Below, in pieces: positions 27,616 through 36,887 of a stretch of 55,699 bases of DNA; position 1 is the stretch's first letter; the number at the start of each line of letters is the position of its first letter. A program made the position numbers and the translations under genes. This DNA comes from Salinicola peritrichatus (GTDB lineage: Bacteria; Pseudomonadota; Gammaproteobacteria; Pseudomonadales; Halomonadaceae). The notes beneath the pieces were generated by a model. It searched no databases, had not been told where the DNA came from, and worked only from the letters and a program-made list of their open reading frames with translations. The stretch covers positions 1-55,699 of the forward strand of contig NZ_PZJU01000034.1 in assembly GCF_003206715.1 (NCBI RefSeq), read 5' to 3'.

Positions 27616-29223
27616 TCATTCGACCGTCACGCCGGATAACCGCGTCGAGCCAAAGATCGCCGGGACGTAACCCTTGACTTGTTGCGAGACGGCAGTGATG
27701 GCGTCCGCGCCGCCGAGAATGACCGCCGGTACCTCTTCGTGCAGCCGCTCCTGCGCCTGGTGGTAAAGCGTCGCGCGTTCCTGCTGATCGGTAATCCGGC
27801 CGGCCCGGTTCATCGTTTCTATGAACTGGTCGTCGCACCAGGCCCCAATGTTGGAAGGACTGGGCTGTCCCTCGGCGTTGCAGGTGAAATAGTTGTTGGG
27901 AATCTGGCTGGGATCGGGGAAGTCGTAAATGCCGCCGAACATGCCGACCGGGGCCTCTCCTGCCCGTGCGCGATCGAGATATTCGGCCCATTCGTAGGTC
28001 ACGATCTCGGCCTCGACACCGATCTTGGCCCAGTCGGCCTGAATCATTTCCGCGGCGCGGCGCCCACTCGGCATGTAAGGGCGCGCGACGGGAATGGCCC
28101 AGATCTGGGTCTCGAAGCCGTCGGGATAGCCGGCTTCGGTGAGGAGTTCCCTGGCATGTTCCGGGTCGTAGGGGTAGGGCCCGATGTCCGTCGCCGATCC
28201 CCAGAGTGCCGGCGGGATCACCGCGCCCGTCACGTGGCCCATGCCGTTGTAGACCGACTGCACCAGGGGCTCGATCTCGATCGCCTCGGCCAGCGCCCGG
28301 CGTACTCGCTTGTCCTGGAACGGCTTCTCGCGGAAGTTGAAGGTAATGAATCCCGACGAGGCCACGGGCGTCGCCACCGCGTCGATGCCCGGTGCCTCCT
28401 CGATGGTCTCGCGATCGGCGAGGTTGGGATAGAGCGCCACCTGGCATTCACCGGCCAGGGCGCGTTGCAGGCGTGTCGATGCATCGGGGGTAATGGCCAG
28501 CACCACGGTGTCGACCATCGGCGTGCGGTCGGCGATACCTTGCTCGGCGCCCCAGGTCTGGGCGAAGGGCAGTAGCCGGACCATCGAGTCCTGCTGATAG
28601 GCTTGCAGCTCGAACGGGCCGGTACCGATGGGGTCGCGGTCGAATGCCTCGGGGGTGCCGGCCTTCATCATCGCATCGGCATATTCGGCCGAGGTCATCG
28701 CCAGCGAGCCGTGGGCCAGGATACCGATGAACGGCGCCAGGGGTTCCTTTAGCTTGAAGGCAACGGTGTAGTCATCGATCTTTTCGACGCTGGCCAGGGC
28801 ATCGGCCAGTTTGGTATCGAAAGTGATGTAGATGCCGCCGCTCACCTTGGCGTAGGGATGACCGGGATCCATCATTCGCTGGAAGGTGAACATGACATCA
28901 TCGGCGTTGAAATCCCGCGTCGGACTGAAATCGGCATTCGACTGCCACTTCACGCCATGACGAAGGTGAAAGGTGTAGGTCAGCCCGTCCTCCGAGATGT
29001 CCCAGCTTTCCGCCAGCGCCGGCTCGATGTCGGACGACCCCTTCTTGACCGAGACGAGGCCGTCGTAGATCTGCCCCAGCACGTAGGCCGTGGTACCGCT
29101 CGATGTCAGTTCCGGGTTGAAGGTGTCGGGCGAGCCCTCGATGCAGACCGAAAGCATGTCGGCGTGGGCTATCGGGGCAACCGAGAAGAGTGCCGCGAGA
29201 ACGAGGGTTTTTCTTGTAATCAT
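27616..29223 (-). CDS. ABC transporter family-5 substrate-binding protein (DppA-like)
   Basis: A 535-residue periplasmic protein with a signal peptide ([21 protein letters not shown]). Mature regions match the dipeptide/oligopeptide/nickel-binding family 5: [49 protein letters not shown] and the C-terminal half with [16 protein letters not shown]. No permease or ATPase genes are nearby, so it must use components encoded elsewhere. First gene of the group with the two flavoenzymes. Confidence 0.92.
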   Translation of the reverse strand: MITRKTLVLAALFSVAPIAHADMLSVCIEGSPDTFNPELTSSGTTAYVLGQIYDGLVSVKKGSSDIEPALAESWDISEDGLTYTFHLRHGVKWQSNADFSPTRDFNADDVMFTFQRMMDPGHPYAKVSGGIYITFDTKLADALASVEKIDDYTVAFKLKEPLAPFIGILAHGSLAMTSAEYADAMMKAGTPEAFDRDPIGTGPFELQAYQQDSMVRLLPFAQTWGAEQGIADRTPMVDTVVLAITPDASTRLQRALAGECQVALYPNLADRETIEEAPGIDAVATPVASSGFITFNFREKPFQDKRVRRALAEAIEIEPLVQSVYNGMGHVTGAVIPPALWGSATDIGPYPYDPEHARELLTEAGYPDGFETQIWAIPVARPYMPSGRRAAEMIQADWAKIGVEAEIVTYEWAEYLDRARAGEAPVGMFGGIYDFPDPSQIPNNYFTCNAEGQPSPSNIGAWCDDQFIETMNRAGRITDQQERATLYHQAQERLHEEVPAVILGGADAITAVSQQVKGYVPAIFGSTRLSGVTVE

Positions 29224-29393
29224 GCGAACTCCCTATCGAATGTAACGAGAACCGCACTCGGCCCCCGGAATTCCAGAACAGCGTCGGGCGGGAGCCATTC
29301 CTGGTACGGGAACGCCATGTTTTATTAGCCTTTTCGCTACTATGAATGCCAAATAATCGTTGCTCCGTAAACTATTATCGCAACTCATCTGTA

Positions 29394-29440
29394 ATGCCCC
29401 GGCGAATATTCGCCAACTCGAAGCCTTTCATGCCTATTGG
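29394..29440 (+). pseudogene. possible remnant of the 5' end of a lysR gene
   Basis: Directly after an ATG at 29394 the bases from 29399 read PANIRQLEAFHA, the usual first residues of many LysR regulators, but in a frame shifted relative to the ATG. Deleting two of the four C residues at 29397-29400 restores MPANIRQLEAFHA. After that the similarity is lost. It sits divergently about 170 bp from the dppA-like start, the normal place for a LysR regulator. Short and unproven. Confidence 0.35.
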
Positions 29441-29649
29441 CAACGGAGGCGGTTGCCCCGCCATGCTGCGGAGCCGCGAGCGTCGGTCGATGGCGACGCC
29501 GTGCCCACCACCTGCCAATAAAGGAGAGAATCCGCAAACCAGGATGGCGTGGCTCAATCTTGCTTGTCGGGCAGAGATAATGGTCTGCTATAAGAACTCT
29601 GGCTTTTCCACAGGATCATCGCCCACAGAACCATCGAAAGGAACCGACG
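29441..29649. other. intergenic region upstream of pgm
   Basis: Apart from the short lysR-like stretch before it, this part of the 426-bp gap shows no gene. It must contain the pgm promoter; TATAAG at 29589-29594 is a possible -10, but no well-spaced -35 was found. Confidence 0.4.
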
Positions 29650-31314
29650 ATGAGCATCGACCCCCAAGCAGGACGCTTGCCCGACGAACACAGCCTCGCC
29701 AACCTGCCGCGCCTGGTTTCGCGCTATTACAGCGAGCATCCGGATCCCAGCGATCCCGGCCAGCAGGTCGCCTTCGGCACTTCCGGACATCGCGGTTCGT
29801 CGTTGAAGACCAGCTTCAACGAGTGGCACATTCTCGCCACCACCCAGGCGATCTGCGAGTACCGTCAGGCGCAGGGCGTCGATGGGCCGTTGTTCATCGG
29901 TATGGATACTCACGCGCTGTCGGAGCCGGCCTTCGTCTCGGCGCTGGAAGTGCTGGCGGCCAACGGCGTCGAGACGCGGATCGATGCCGGTTGCGAGGAG
30001 ACCAGCGGCGAGGTGGGTTATACGCCGACGCCGGCAATCTCCAACGCGATCCTGGTCTACAACCGGGGCCGGTCCAGCGGTCTGGCCGATGGCATCGTCA
30101 TCACGCCGTCGCACAATCCGCCGGTGGATGGCGGCTTCAAGTACAACCCCACCAATGGCGGCCCGGCCGATACCGGGGTGACCAAGTGGATCCAGGAGCG
30201 CGCCAACGCGCATCTGGCCGACGGTCTCAAGCAGGTCAAGCGTATCGATTACGCCAGGGCGATCGAAGCGCCGACGACCCAGCGCTTCGACTTCATCGAC
30301 AGCTATGTCGGCGGCCTCGACCGGGTGATCGACATGGCCGCGATTCGCGATTCCGGCCTCAAGTTCGGTGTCGATCCGCTCGGCGGCGCCGGCGTGCACT
30401 ACTGGCCCCGGATCGCCGAGAAGTACGATCTGCCGCTGGAGGTGCTCTCGACCACGGTCGATCCGACCTTCCGCTTCATGCGCGTCGACTGGGACGGCAA
30501 GATCCGCATGGATTGCTCGTCGCCCCACGCCATGGCCGGGCTGATCGAGAACAAGGACCGCTTCGACGTCTCCTTCGCCTGCGATACCGATCATGATCGT
30601 CACGGCATCGTCGCCCGTTCCACGGGGCTTCTGAATCCCAATCACTATCTGGCCGTGGCCATCGAGTATCTCTTCACTCACCGCCCGAACTGGGGCGACA
30701 AGGCGGCCATCGGCAAGACCCTGGTGTCGTCGTCGATGATCGATTACGTCGCCGAAGGATTGGGCCGCAAGGTGATCGAGGTGCCGGTGGGCTTCAAGTG
30801 GTTCGTCGATGGGCTGATCGAAGGCAGCCTCGGTTTCGGCGGCGAGGAGTCCGCCGGCGCGTCGTTCCTGACGCTCGACGGCAAGCCCTGGTCGACCGAC
30901 AAGGACGGCATCATCCTCGGCCTGCTCGCCGCCGAGATCACCGCCGTGACCGGCAAGGACCCGGGCGAGTGCTATCAGGCGCTGACCGAGCGCTTCGGCG
31001 CGCCGGTCTACCAGCGCGTCGACGCGCCGGCCAATCGCGAGCAGAAGGCCAGGCTCGGCAAGCTCTCGCCCGAGCAGGTCACCGCCGACACGCTGGCCGG
31101 CCATCCGATCACCCGCAAGCTGACCGAAGCCCCCGGCAACGGGGCGGCGATCGGTGGCTTGAAGGTGGTCACCGATGCCGGCTGGTTCGCCGCGCGCCCC
31201 TCCGGCACCGAGGATGTCTACAAGATCTACGCCGAAAGCTTCGAGGGTGAGGAGCACTTGAAGCGCATCCAGCAGGAAGCCAAGGCGCTGGTCGACGAGG
31301 TACTGGCGGGGTAG
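29650..31314 (+). CDS. pgm: alpha-D-glucose phosphate-specific phosphoglucomutase
   Basis: A 554-residue enzyme interconverting glucose 6-phosphate and glucose 1-phosphate via a phosphoserine. Conserved elements in order: [10 protein letters not shown] (substrate loop), [13 protein letters not shown] with the catalytic Ser, [10 protein letters not shown] (Mg2+ loop), [10 protein letters not shown] (sugar-binding loop), and the phosphate-binding [16 protein letters not shown]. Length matches E. coli Pgm. Its product feeds ADP/UDP-glucose synthesis, which would supply the glucosyl donor for glucosylglycerol, whose phosphatase gene lies 1.5 kb away. It converges on the aldehyde dehydrogenase gene with a 6-nt gap. 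Confidence 0.96.
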   Translation: MSIDPQAGRLPDEHSLANLPRLVSRYYSEHPDPSDPGQQVAFGTSGHRGSSLKTSFNEWHILATTQAICEYRQAQGVDGPLFIGMDTHALSEPAFVSALEVLAANGVETRIDAGCEETSGEVGYTPTPAISNAILVYNRGRSSGLADGIVITPSHNPPVDGGFKYNPTNGGPADTGVTKWIQERANAHLADGLKQVKRIDYARAIEAPTTQRFDFIDSYVGGLDRVIDMAAIRDSGLKFGVDPLGGAGVHYWPRIAEKYDLPLEVLSTTVDPTFRFMRVDWDGKIRMDCSSPHAMAGLIENKDRFDVSFACDTDHDRHGIVARSTGLLNPNHYLAVAIEYLFTHRPNWGDKAAIGKTLVSSSMIDYVAEGLGRKVIEVPVGFKWFVDGLIEGSLGFGGEESAGASFLTLDGKPWSTDKDGIILGLLAAEITAVTGKDPGECYQALTERFGAPVYQRVDAPANREQKARLGKLSPEQVTADTLAGHPITRKLTEAPGNGAAIGGLKVVTDAGWFAARPSGTEDVYKIYAESFEGEEHLKRIQQEAKALVDEVLAG

Positions 31315-31320
31315 GTTTAT

Positions 31321-32769
31321 TTACCCCATATGGGTGACCAGCTTGGTGGTGAGGTAGGCTTCCAGCGCTTCGCTGCCGCCTTCGGAGCCGTAGCCGGAAT
31401 CCTTGATGCCGCCGAACGGCAGTTCGGGCAGCGCGATACCCAGGTGGTTGATGGTCAGCATGCCCGCTTCCAGCCGGTCGCTGAGCGCCTGGGCGGTTTT
31501 CGACGAGGCGGTGAAGGCGTAGGCGGCCAGGCCGAACGGTAGACGGTTGGCCTCGGCCAGTGCCTCTTCCAGGTCGTCGAACGGTACCAGCAGCGCCAGC
31601 GGGCCGAACGGTTCTTCGTTCATCGCGCGCATCTGCGGCGTCAATCCGGTCAGCACGGTCGGTTCGAAGAAGTAACCGGGGCCGTCGCTGCCCTTGCCGC
31701 CGAGTTGAACGGTCGCGCCCTGGCTGCGGGCATCTTCGATCAACGCTTCCAGTGCCGGACGACGGCGCTCGTTGGCCAGCGGCCCCATGGTCACGTCGGG
31801 GTCGAGTCCGTTGCCGACCTTGACCTCGCGGGCCAGGGCGACGAAGCGCTCCAGGAAGGTTTCGAACACGCCGCGTTGGATCAGGAAGCGGGTCGGCGAG
31901 ACGCAGACCTGGCCGGCGTTGCGGAATTTCGAACCGGCGAGCAGCCGCGCGGCCTGCTCGACATCGGCATCGTCGAAGACCAGTGCCGGCGCGTGGCCGC
32001 CCAGTTCCATGGTGGCGAGCTTCATGTGCTCGCCGGCCATGGCGGCCAGTTGCTTGCCGACCGGGGTGGAACCGGTGAAGGTGACCTTGCGGATCGTCGG
32101 ATGAGGAATCAGGTAGCTGGAGATTTCCGCCGGTACGCCGTAGACCAGACCGATGACGCCGGCTGGTACGCCGGCATCGGCGAAGGCGCGAATCAGCTCG
32201 GCCGGAGAGGCGGGCGTCTCTTCCGGCGCCTTGACGATGATCGAACAGCCGGTGGCGAGCGCCGAGGAGAGCTTGCGCACCACCTGGTTGATCGGGAAGT
32301 TCCACGGCGTGAAGGCCGCGACCGGGCCGACCGGCTGACGCACGACACGCTGCTCGACGCCGGCTGCCCGCGCCGGCACGATGCGCCCGTAGGTACGCCG
32401 ACCCTCCTCTGCCAGCCAGTCGATGGTATCGGCGGCGGCCAGGGTTTCACCGCGTGCCTCGGCCAGCGGCTTGCCCTGTTCCTGGGTCATCAGCCGTGCG
32501 ATGCCATCGGCGCGTTCGCGCAGCAGTTCGGCCGCCTTGCGCATGATCTTGTAGCGCTCGAACGCGGAAGTGGCGCGCCAGACCTGGAAGCCACGTTCGG
32601 TGGCGGCCAGGGCCGCGTCGAGATCGGCGGTGGTGGCGTGTGCAACCCGGCCGATCACCTCGCCGGTAGCCGGATTGACCACATCGATCTGGCGACCGTC
32701 GCTGCCTTCGCGCCATTCGCCATCGATGTAGAGTTTTACGTCGGAGTAGGATTGTGTTTCGAGTGGCAT
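31321..32769 (-). CDS. gabD: NAD(P)-dependent succinate-semialdehyde dehydrogenase-like aldehyde dehydrogenase
   Basis: A 482-residue aldehyde dehydrogenase that oxidises a semialdehyde to its acid. Visible motifs: [20 protein letters not shown] (cofactor site entrance), [20 protein letters not shown], the [11 protein letters not shown] segment with the general-base Glu, and catalytic C289 in [12 protein letters not shown]. The sequence style is GabD-like ([24 protein letters not shown]), but glutarate-, malonate- or other semialdehydes are possible. No gabT is adjacent. It lies 45 nt behind the glucosylglycerol-phosphatase gene on the same strand. Confidence 0.85.
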   Translation of the reverse strand: MPLETQSYSDVKLYIDGEWREGSDGRQIDVVNPATGEVIGRVAHATTADLDAALAATERGFQVWRATSAFERYKIMRKAAELLRERADGIARLMTQEQGKPLAEARGETLAAADTIDWLAEEGRRTYGRIVPARAAGVEQRVVRQPVGPVAAFTPWNFPINQVVRKLSSALATGCSIIVKAPEETPASPAELIRAFADAGVPAGVIGLVYGVPAEISSYLIPHPTIRKVTFTGSTPVGKQLAAMAGEHMKLATMELGGHAPALVFDDADVEQAARLLAGSKFRNAGQVCVSPTRFLIQRGVFETFLERFVALAREVKVGNGLDPDVTMGPLANERRRPALEALIEDARSQGATVQLGGKGSDGPGYFFEPTVLTGLTPQMRAMNEEPFGPLALLVPFDDLEEALAEANRLPFGLAAYAFTASSKTAQALSDRLEAGMLTINHLGIALPELPFGGIKDSGYGSEGGSEALEAYLTTKLVTHMG

Positions 32770-32814
32770 TCTTCGAGGTTCCTTATTGATGTGTTGTATG
32801 TCGCCGTTCAGCCA

Positions 32815-34155
32815 TCATAACCGTTCGGCGCCGGTTGCGGAGCCGTGCCTTGCCCGACGTTCGGCCAGCGCGCAGAAGAAATCGATGTACTGGATGTGGC
32901 CGCCGGGGAAGATCACGTCCAGGCGCAGCGGATCGTCGGCATCGGTAATGCCTTCCAGACCCGGCCAGGCATCGACGTTCGGGTCCTCGGCGTGGCGCGC
33001 GAGCCGTTCGGCATCTACCCCGGCGCGGCGTACCTCGCCGCCGCTGCTGTCGACGTAGAGCACCCGGTTGCCGCTGTCGAACGCATCCCCTAGCTGCTGG
33101 ACCAGAGTCAGAAAGCCGCGATCGCTGCCGCCGCGCAGACGCTCCACCCGGCCGTCGGCTTCGTGGGTGAACGAGGTCACCGTATCGCCGACGCCGACGA
33201 TCGTCGGCATCAAGGCGGGGTCGAAATGCTCGCGCGCGAGCTGCAACAGCGCGGCGTGATCGCGTGGCGCCTCGCGGGCGTTGAAGGCTTCGCCCAGCGG
33301 GTAGTGGCCGGTATGGCGGTGATAGTAACGGTTCAGGATCACCAGCACGCCGACTTCCTTGACGGCGCCACGCAGCATCAGTTGGAAGTCCGTCGTGCCT
33401 GCTGTCTTCGTGCCGGCGTTGTCGTCGCCGTCGCTCTCCCGCAGGCGCTCGTTGCCTTGCGCATCCCGGCCAGCATTGGGGGCATAGTGGATGAAAAAGG
33501 CGTCGTCGAGGCCGGCCTGGCTGGCGGCTTCCAGGCGATCGCGCATGAAATCGGCAACGGCGATCTGCAGCGCTCGATAGCGAGCGGGAGCGTCCCGCCA
33601 ATGGCGGTAGAAGACGTTGAGATTGAGCGTCGGCGAGGCCAGGTTGTCGAGCACGGCGCTGGCGATCAGGTCGCGCTTCGCTTCCGAATCCACGCAGTAG
33701 GGTGGCCTGGACAGCAGGTCGTCGAGGAAAGCCTCGGCCCGGGCCGGGAAATCGCGCAGGAAATCGAGCTCGGCCTGGCTGACGCCGGGGTGGGAAACGT
33801 TGCCGAAACGATCCTGCCACTGCACGCCGCCGGCGCCGAGCCCGGGTAGATAGCGGCCCTGTTCGCCAGCGCGATCGGTGGTGTCGAACAGCGATTCGAC
33901 GATGCCGTTGACGCCACGCGAGCCGATGTGCTCGCCGTTGGTCAGTACATAGAAATGACCATCCAGGTCTCGCGCGGCATCGAGATAGCGACGCTCGAGG
34001 CGGCGCGTCAGCGGATCGCCGACCAGCCCCATGCACACCCCGTCGAGATCCTGAATGATCAGCAGGTTGTCGATCGCGGCCAGCTCCGCGATCAGCCCCG
34101 CGTGGTCCAGGGAAAACGCTTGTTCATTGATCATGGCGACTTTTGGATCGTTCAT
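32815..34155 (-). CDS. ggpP: glucosylglycerol-3-phosphate phosphatase (StpA/GgpP-like)
   Basis: A 446-residue cytosolic HAD-like phosphatase resembling the cyanobacterial salt-tolerance protein StpA, which dephosphorylates glucosylglycerol 3-phosphate to the compatible solute glucosylglycerol. The recognisable stretch is LLIIQDLDGVCMGLVGDPLT with the DxD nucleophile motif, then HFYVLTNGEHIGSRGVNGIV. The C-terminal VIFPGGHIQYIDFFCALAE is also characteristic. The start at 34155 (MNDPKVAMINEQ) is tentative; 34188 and 34134 are alternatives and none has a clear ribosome-binding site. No synthase gene (GgpS) is in the window. In some pseudomonads the two activities are fused; here the phosphatase stands alone. 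Confidence 0.75.
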   Translation of the reverse strand: MNDPKVAMINEQAFSLDHAGLIAELAAIDNLLIIQDLDGVCMGLVGDPLTRRLERRYLDAARDLDGHFYVLTNGEHIGSRGVNGIVESLFDTTDRAGEQGRYLPGLGAGGVQWQDRFGNVSHPGVSQAELDFLRDFPARAEAFLDDLLSRPPYCVDSEAKRDLIASAVLDNLASPTLNLNVFYRHWRDAPARYRALQIAVADFMRDRLEAASQAGLDDAFFIHYAPNAGRDAQGNERLRESDGDDNAGTKTAGTTDFQLMLRGAVKEVGVLVILNRYYHRHTGHYPLGEAFNAREAPRDHAALLQLAREHFDPALMPTIVGVGDTVTSFTHEADGRVERLRGGSDRGFLTLVQQLGDAFDSGNRVLYVDSSGGEVRRAGVDAERLARHAEDPNVDAWPGLEGITDADDPLRLDVIFPGGHIQYIDFFCALAERRARHGSATGAERL

Positions 34156-34206
34156 GGCGACAGTATATCGAGCCGCACCGCCGAGCATAGCCCGGCCGGG
34201 CAGGCG

Positions 34207-34821
34207 TCAGTCGGGTGCGCGCTGGTGTGCCCGGCAAATATGCTGCCAGAGCGCGGTCAGTTGCGCCGGCGAACCGGGCTCGACGCGGCTGGCCTCGACC
34301 GCCAGCACCGGCACGTGCAACGTGGCGAGGTGGTCTCGATACAGCCGGTGAAGGTCGCTCAAGTATTCGGCGGTGATCGCCGCCTCGAAGTCGCGTCCAC
34401 GCTCGGCGATGCGCGTCAATAGCGTCGGCGTGTCGGCGTCGAGATAGACGATCAGCGTTGGCTGGGAACCGCCGGCCGGCATCGCGTCGGCGATCTCGCG
34501 GTAGAGCGCGAGCTCGCGCCCCTTCAGCACCAGTTCGGCGAAGATGCGATCCTTGAGCAGGGTGTGGTCGGCGACCGTTATTGTCCCTGCCGCGGGCGTC
34601 AGCGCCTCGAGCTGACGATGGCGCGACACCAGGAAATCGAGCTGAGCCGGCAGCGCCCAGCGTTCGGGATCGGCATAGAAATCGGCCAGAAAGGCGTTGC
34701 GCTGATAATTTTCCAGGCTCAGGCGCACCGTCTCTCGTGTCTGCTGGCGAAGATACGCCGCCAGCTGGCGGGCAAGCGTGGTCTTGCCTGCACCGATAGG
34801 GCCCTCGATCGCGATGTGCAT
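34207..34821 (-). CDS. deoxynucleoside kinase family protein
   Basis: A 204-residue P-loop kinase. The start at 34821 (MHIAIEGPIGAGKTTLARQL) brings Walker A to the N-terminus as in deoxyadenosine/deoxyguanosine kinases; a 34854 start adds 11 residues. The ENYQRNAFLADFYADPERWA segment, the DHTLLKDRIFAE pair (DR[SY]-like motif) and the LID Arg-rich TRIAERGRDFE match the dNK family, which phosphorylates deoxynucleosides for salvage. It is first in a run with ggpP and gabD; the functional link to these is unclear. Confidence 0.85.
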   Translation of the reverse strand: MHIAIEGPIGAGKTTLARQLAAYLRQQTRETVRLSLENYQRNAFLADFYADPERWALPAQLDFLVSRHRQLEALTPAAGTITVADHTLLKDRIFAELVLKGRELALYREIADAMPAGGSQPTLIVYLDADTPTLLTRIAERGRDFEAAITAEYLSDLHRLYRDHLATLHVPVLAVEASRVEPGSPAQLTALWQHICRAHQRAPD

Positions 34822-34906
34822 GTCCCTGCGCCTTCCGTGGTGAGCCTTCAGCATAGTCCAGGCGGCCGGCGGGCCGCTTGCCCGGCGGTCGGGCGCGACT
34901 AGTCTG

Positions 34907-34973
34907 TTAGGGTCTGTTCACGCTATTCACGCGGCCACGCGGCCACGCGGCGCATGGGGTGAACAGGCCCTGG
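34907..34973. repeat. 67-bp deleted copy of the TIR-bounded repeat element
   Basis: Ends TTAGGGTCTGTTCA (34907-34920) and TGAACAGGCCCTGG (34960-34973) are inverted repeats (11 of 14) and match those of the 273-bp element at 12648-12920. The adjoining subterminal sequences CTATTCACGCGGCCACG and GCGGCGCAT are also shared, but both internal stem-loops are missing. The junction contains three near-identical 8-bp units ACGCGGCC (34929-34952). Confidence 0.7.
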
Positions 34974-34983
34974 GATCGGTGAT

Positions 34984-35012
34984 TTGACAGCCATCGCCCA
35001 AGCCTGGATAAA
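34984..35012 (+). promoter_or_regulatory. sigma70-type promoter of the CNNM/CBS gene
   Basis: TTGACA at 34984-34989 and GATAAA at 35007-35012 are separated by 17 bp. It directly follows the 67-bp repeat copy and lies about 30 bp before the gene start. Confidence 0.5.
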
Positions 35013-35042
35013 AGACCTTCACTGTTCATATAGCGGCCCCAT

Positions 35043-36062
35043 ATGCTTCTGCTGACGGCATTCGTCGTTCTCTCGATCGGTTTTTCCTTCCTCTGTTCGG
35101 TGCTGGAAGCCGCACTGCTTTCGCTGACGCCGAGCTACATCGCCCAGCTCAAGGAAACGCGCCCGCGCCTCCACGATTCGCTCAACGATCTCAAGTCCAA
35201 TATCGACCGGCCGCTGGCCGCGATTCTGACCCTCAACACCATCGCGCATACCGTCGGTGCCACCGGCGTCGGTGCACAGGTGGCGGCGATATTCGGCGAG
35301 GCCCACGTGGCGATCGCCTCGGCATTGATGACCTTCGCCATTCTGGTGTTCTCCGAGATCATTCCCAAGACGATCGGGGCGACTTACTGGCGCGCCCTGG
35401 CGCCGCTGCTGCCTCGGTTGCTGCGCTTCATGGTGTCGACGCTGCTGCCCTTCATCTGGCTTTCCGAGATGATCACCAACCGCATCGCCAAGTACGAGAA
35501 GGATGTCGACATGCGTGGCGAGATCAAGACGCTGGCGCGTATCGGCCTTGAGGAGAAGGCCCTCGATGCCGACGAGACACGCACCATCGTCAATATTCTC
35601 AACCTGCACGAAATTCCGGTGAAGAGCGTGATGACGCCGCGCACCGTGTGTGAAACGGTGAGGCCGGACATGCGCGTGGCCGAGTTCGATCAGCGCTACG
35701 GCAAGGCCCAGTTCACCCGCTATCCCGTGATGGACGGCGCCGAGCGGGCGCTGGGGTACGTGCACAAGGCGGACACCTATCACACCGAGGATGAGCAGAC
35801 GCTCAAGGCGATCATGCACCCGATTGCCGAAGTCGACGAGAGCGACAGCGTCGAGCAGGTCTTCACCGCGATGCTCAAGGATCACAACCACATGCGGGTG
35901 GTCTACGACGAGCACGGCAGTTGGGTCGGCCTGATCACCATGGAGGACGTGATCGAGACGATTCTCGGTCAGGACATCGTCGACGAGACCGACAACGTGC
36001 GTAACCTGCGCAAGTACGCCAAGCAGCGCTGGCTGAAGCGGATTCGTCCCGATGCCTCCTGA
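35043..36062 (+). CDS. CNNM-domain and CBS-pair transporter-like protein (HlyC/CorC family)
   Basis: A 339-residue membrane protein. The DUF21/CNNM membrane domain (about 1-170) shows SVLEAALLSLTPSYIAQLKE, LAAILTLNTIAHTVGATGVG and ILVFSEIIPKTIGATYW. A CBS pair follows (about 190-315; VKSVMTPRTVCETVR, MRVVYDEHGSWVGLITMEDV), ending EDVIETILGQDIVDETD. The larger C-terminal CorC/HlyC transporter-associated domain of long homologues is absent. Family members are implicated in Mg2+ and Co2+ export or Na+/Mg2+ exchange. Convergent with the phn operon (24-nt gap). Confidence 0.9.
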   Translation: MLLLTAFVVLSIGFSFLCSVLEAALLSLTPSYIAQLKETRPRLHDSLNDLKSNIDRPLAAILTLNTIAHTVGATGVGAQVAAIFGEAHVAIASALMTFAILVFSEIIPKTIGATYWRALAPLLPRLLRFMVSTLLPFIWLSEMITNRIAKYEKDVDMRGEIKTLARIGLEEKALDADETRTIVNILNLHEIPVKSVMTPRTVCETVRPDMRVAEFDQRYGKAQFTRYPVMDGAERALGYVHKADTYHTEDEQTLKAIMHPIAEVDESDSVEQVFTAMLKDHNHMRVVYDEHGSWVGLITMEDVIETILGQDIVDETDNVRNLRKYAKQRWLKRIRPDAS

Positions 36063-36086
36063 GGCCGCTCGGGCGGTGCGGGGCGC

Positions 36087-36887
36087 TCAGATCACCTTGC
36101 GCCGCAGCCAGGCGGCGACCAGCTCGCCCAGAACCACCAGCACGATGATCGCCAGCAGCACCGTCGCCACTATTTGCCACGCCAGGGTATCGATGGCGCC
36201 CTGCAGGATCACGCCGATGCCGCCGGCGCCGACCAGCCCCAGCACCGTCGATTCACGCAGGTTGATGTCCCAGCGCAGGATACTGACCGCGAAGAAGGTG
36301 GGAACGACCTGCGGTACGATGGCGTAGAGCACCACCTTGGCGCGCGACGCGCCGGTGGCCTCCAGCGCCTCGACCGGGCGGCGGTCGATCTCCTCGATCG
36401 CCTCGCCCAGCAGCTTGCCGAGAAATCCCAGCGAGCGAAACATGATCGCGATGATGCCCGCCAATACCCCCGGGCCGAAGATCGCCACGAACAGCAGTGC
36501 CCAGATCAGCGTGTTGACCGAGCGGCTGGAGACCAGGATGAAGCGCCCCAGCCACAGCGTGAAGCGGTTGGGCGTGGTGTTCTGGGCGGCGATGTAGGCG
36601 ATCGGCAACGACAGCAAGACCGCGGCGAACGTCGCAATGGTGGCGATGTTGAGCGTCTCCACCAATGCCCACAGGATGGCGTCGAGTCGGCTCACGTCCG
36701 GCGGCACCATGCGTGAGAACAGATCGCCGACCTGGGCTGGCGCGTCCCATACCCAGGGCCAGATAATGTCGATGCTTTCCACCGACCACACCACCGCCAA
36801 CACCACGATCATCAGCGTGGCGAAGCGTCTCCAGCGCTGCGCCGGGGTATAGCGCGTCCACGTCCGTTCGGCGACGCTCGTACTCAT
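36087..36887 (-). CDS. phnE: phosphonate-type ABC transporter permease (second)
   Basis: A 266-residue inner-membrane permease. About six hydrophobic segments surround the coupling motif EALEATGASRAKVVLYAIVP and the signature STVLGLVGAGGIGVILQGAI. LPIAYIAAQNTTPNRFTLWL matches PhnE. Its start overlaps the preceding phnE by 4 nt (ATGA), so it is last in a phnD-phnC-phnE-phnE operon. It likely forms a heterodimeric pore with its neighbour. Confidence 0.92.
   Translation of the reverse strand: MSTSVAERTWTRYTPAQRWRRFATLMIVVLAVVWSVESIDIIWPWVWDAPAQVGDLFSRMVPPDVSRLDAILWALVETLNIATIATFAAVLLSLPIAYIAAQNTTPNRFTLWLGRFILVSSRSVNTLIWALLFVAIFGPGVLAGIIAIMFRSLGFLGKLLGEAIEEIDRRPVEALEATGASRAKVVLYAIVPQVVPTFFAVSILRWDINLRESTVLGLVGAGGIGVILQGAIDTLAWQIVATVLLAIIVLVVLGELVAAWLRRKVI

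Noticed and set aside
29554-31257. 567-codon ORF on the minus strand opposite pgm
   Set aside because: It is an antisense shadow of pgm in high-GC DNA; the translation is compositionally odd and matches no family, while the plus strand encodes a clear phosphoglucomutase.
31308-31327. GGGGTA/TACCCC hairpin spanning the pgm and gabD stop codons
   Set aside because: Six base pairs without a T-run is too weak to call a terminator.
34929-34952. Three 8-bp ACGCGGCC units as a stand-alone tandem repeat or CRISPR-like array
   Set aside because: They lie inside the short TIR element and reflect its deletion junction; no spacers or cas genes anywhere in the window.
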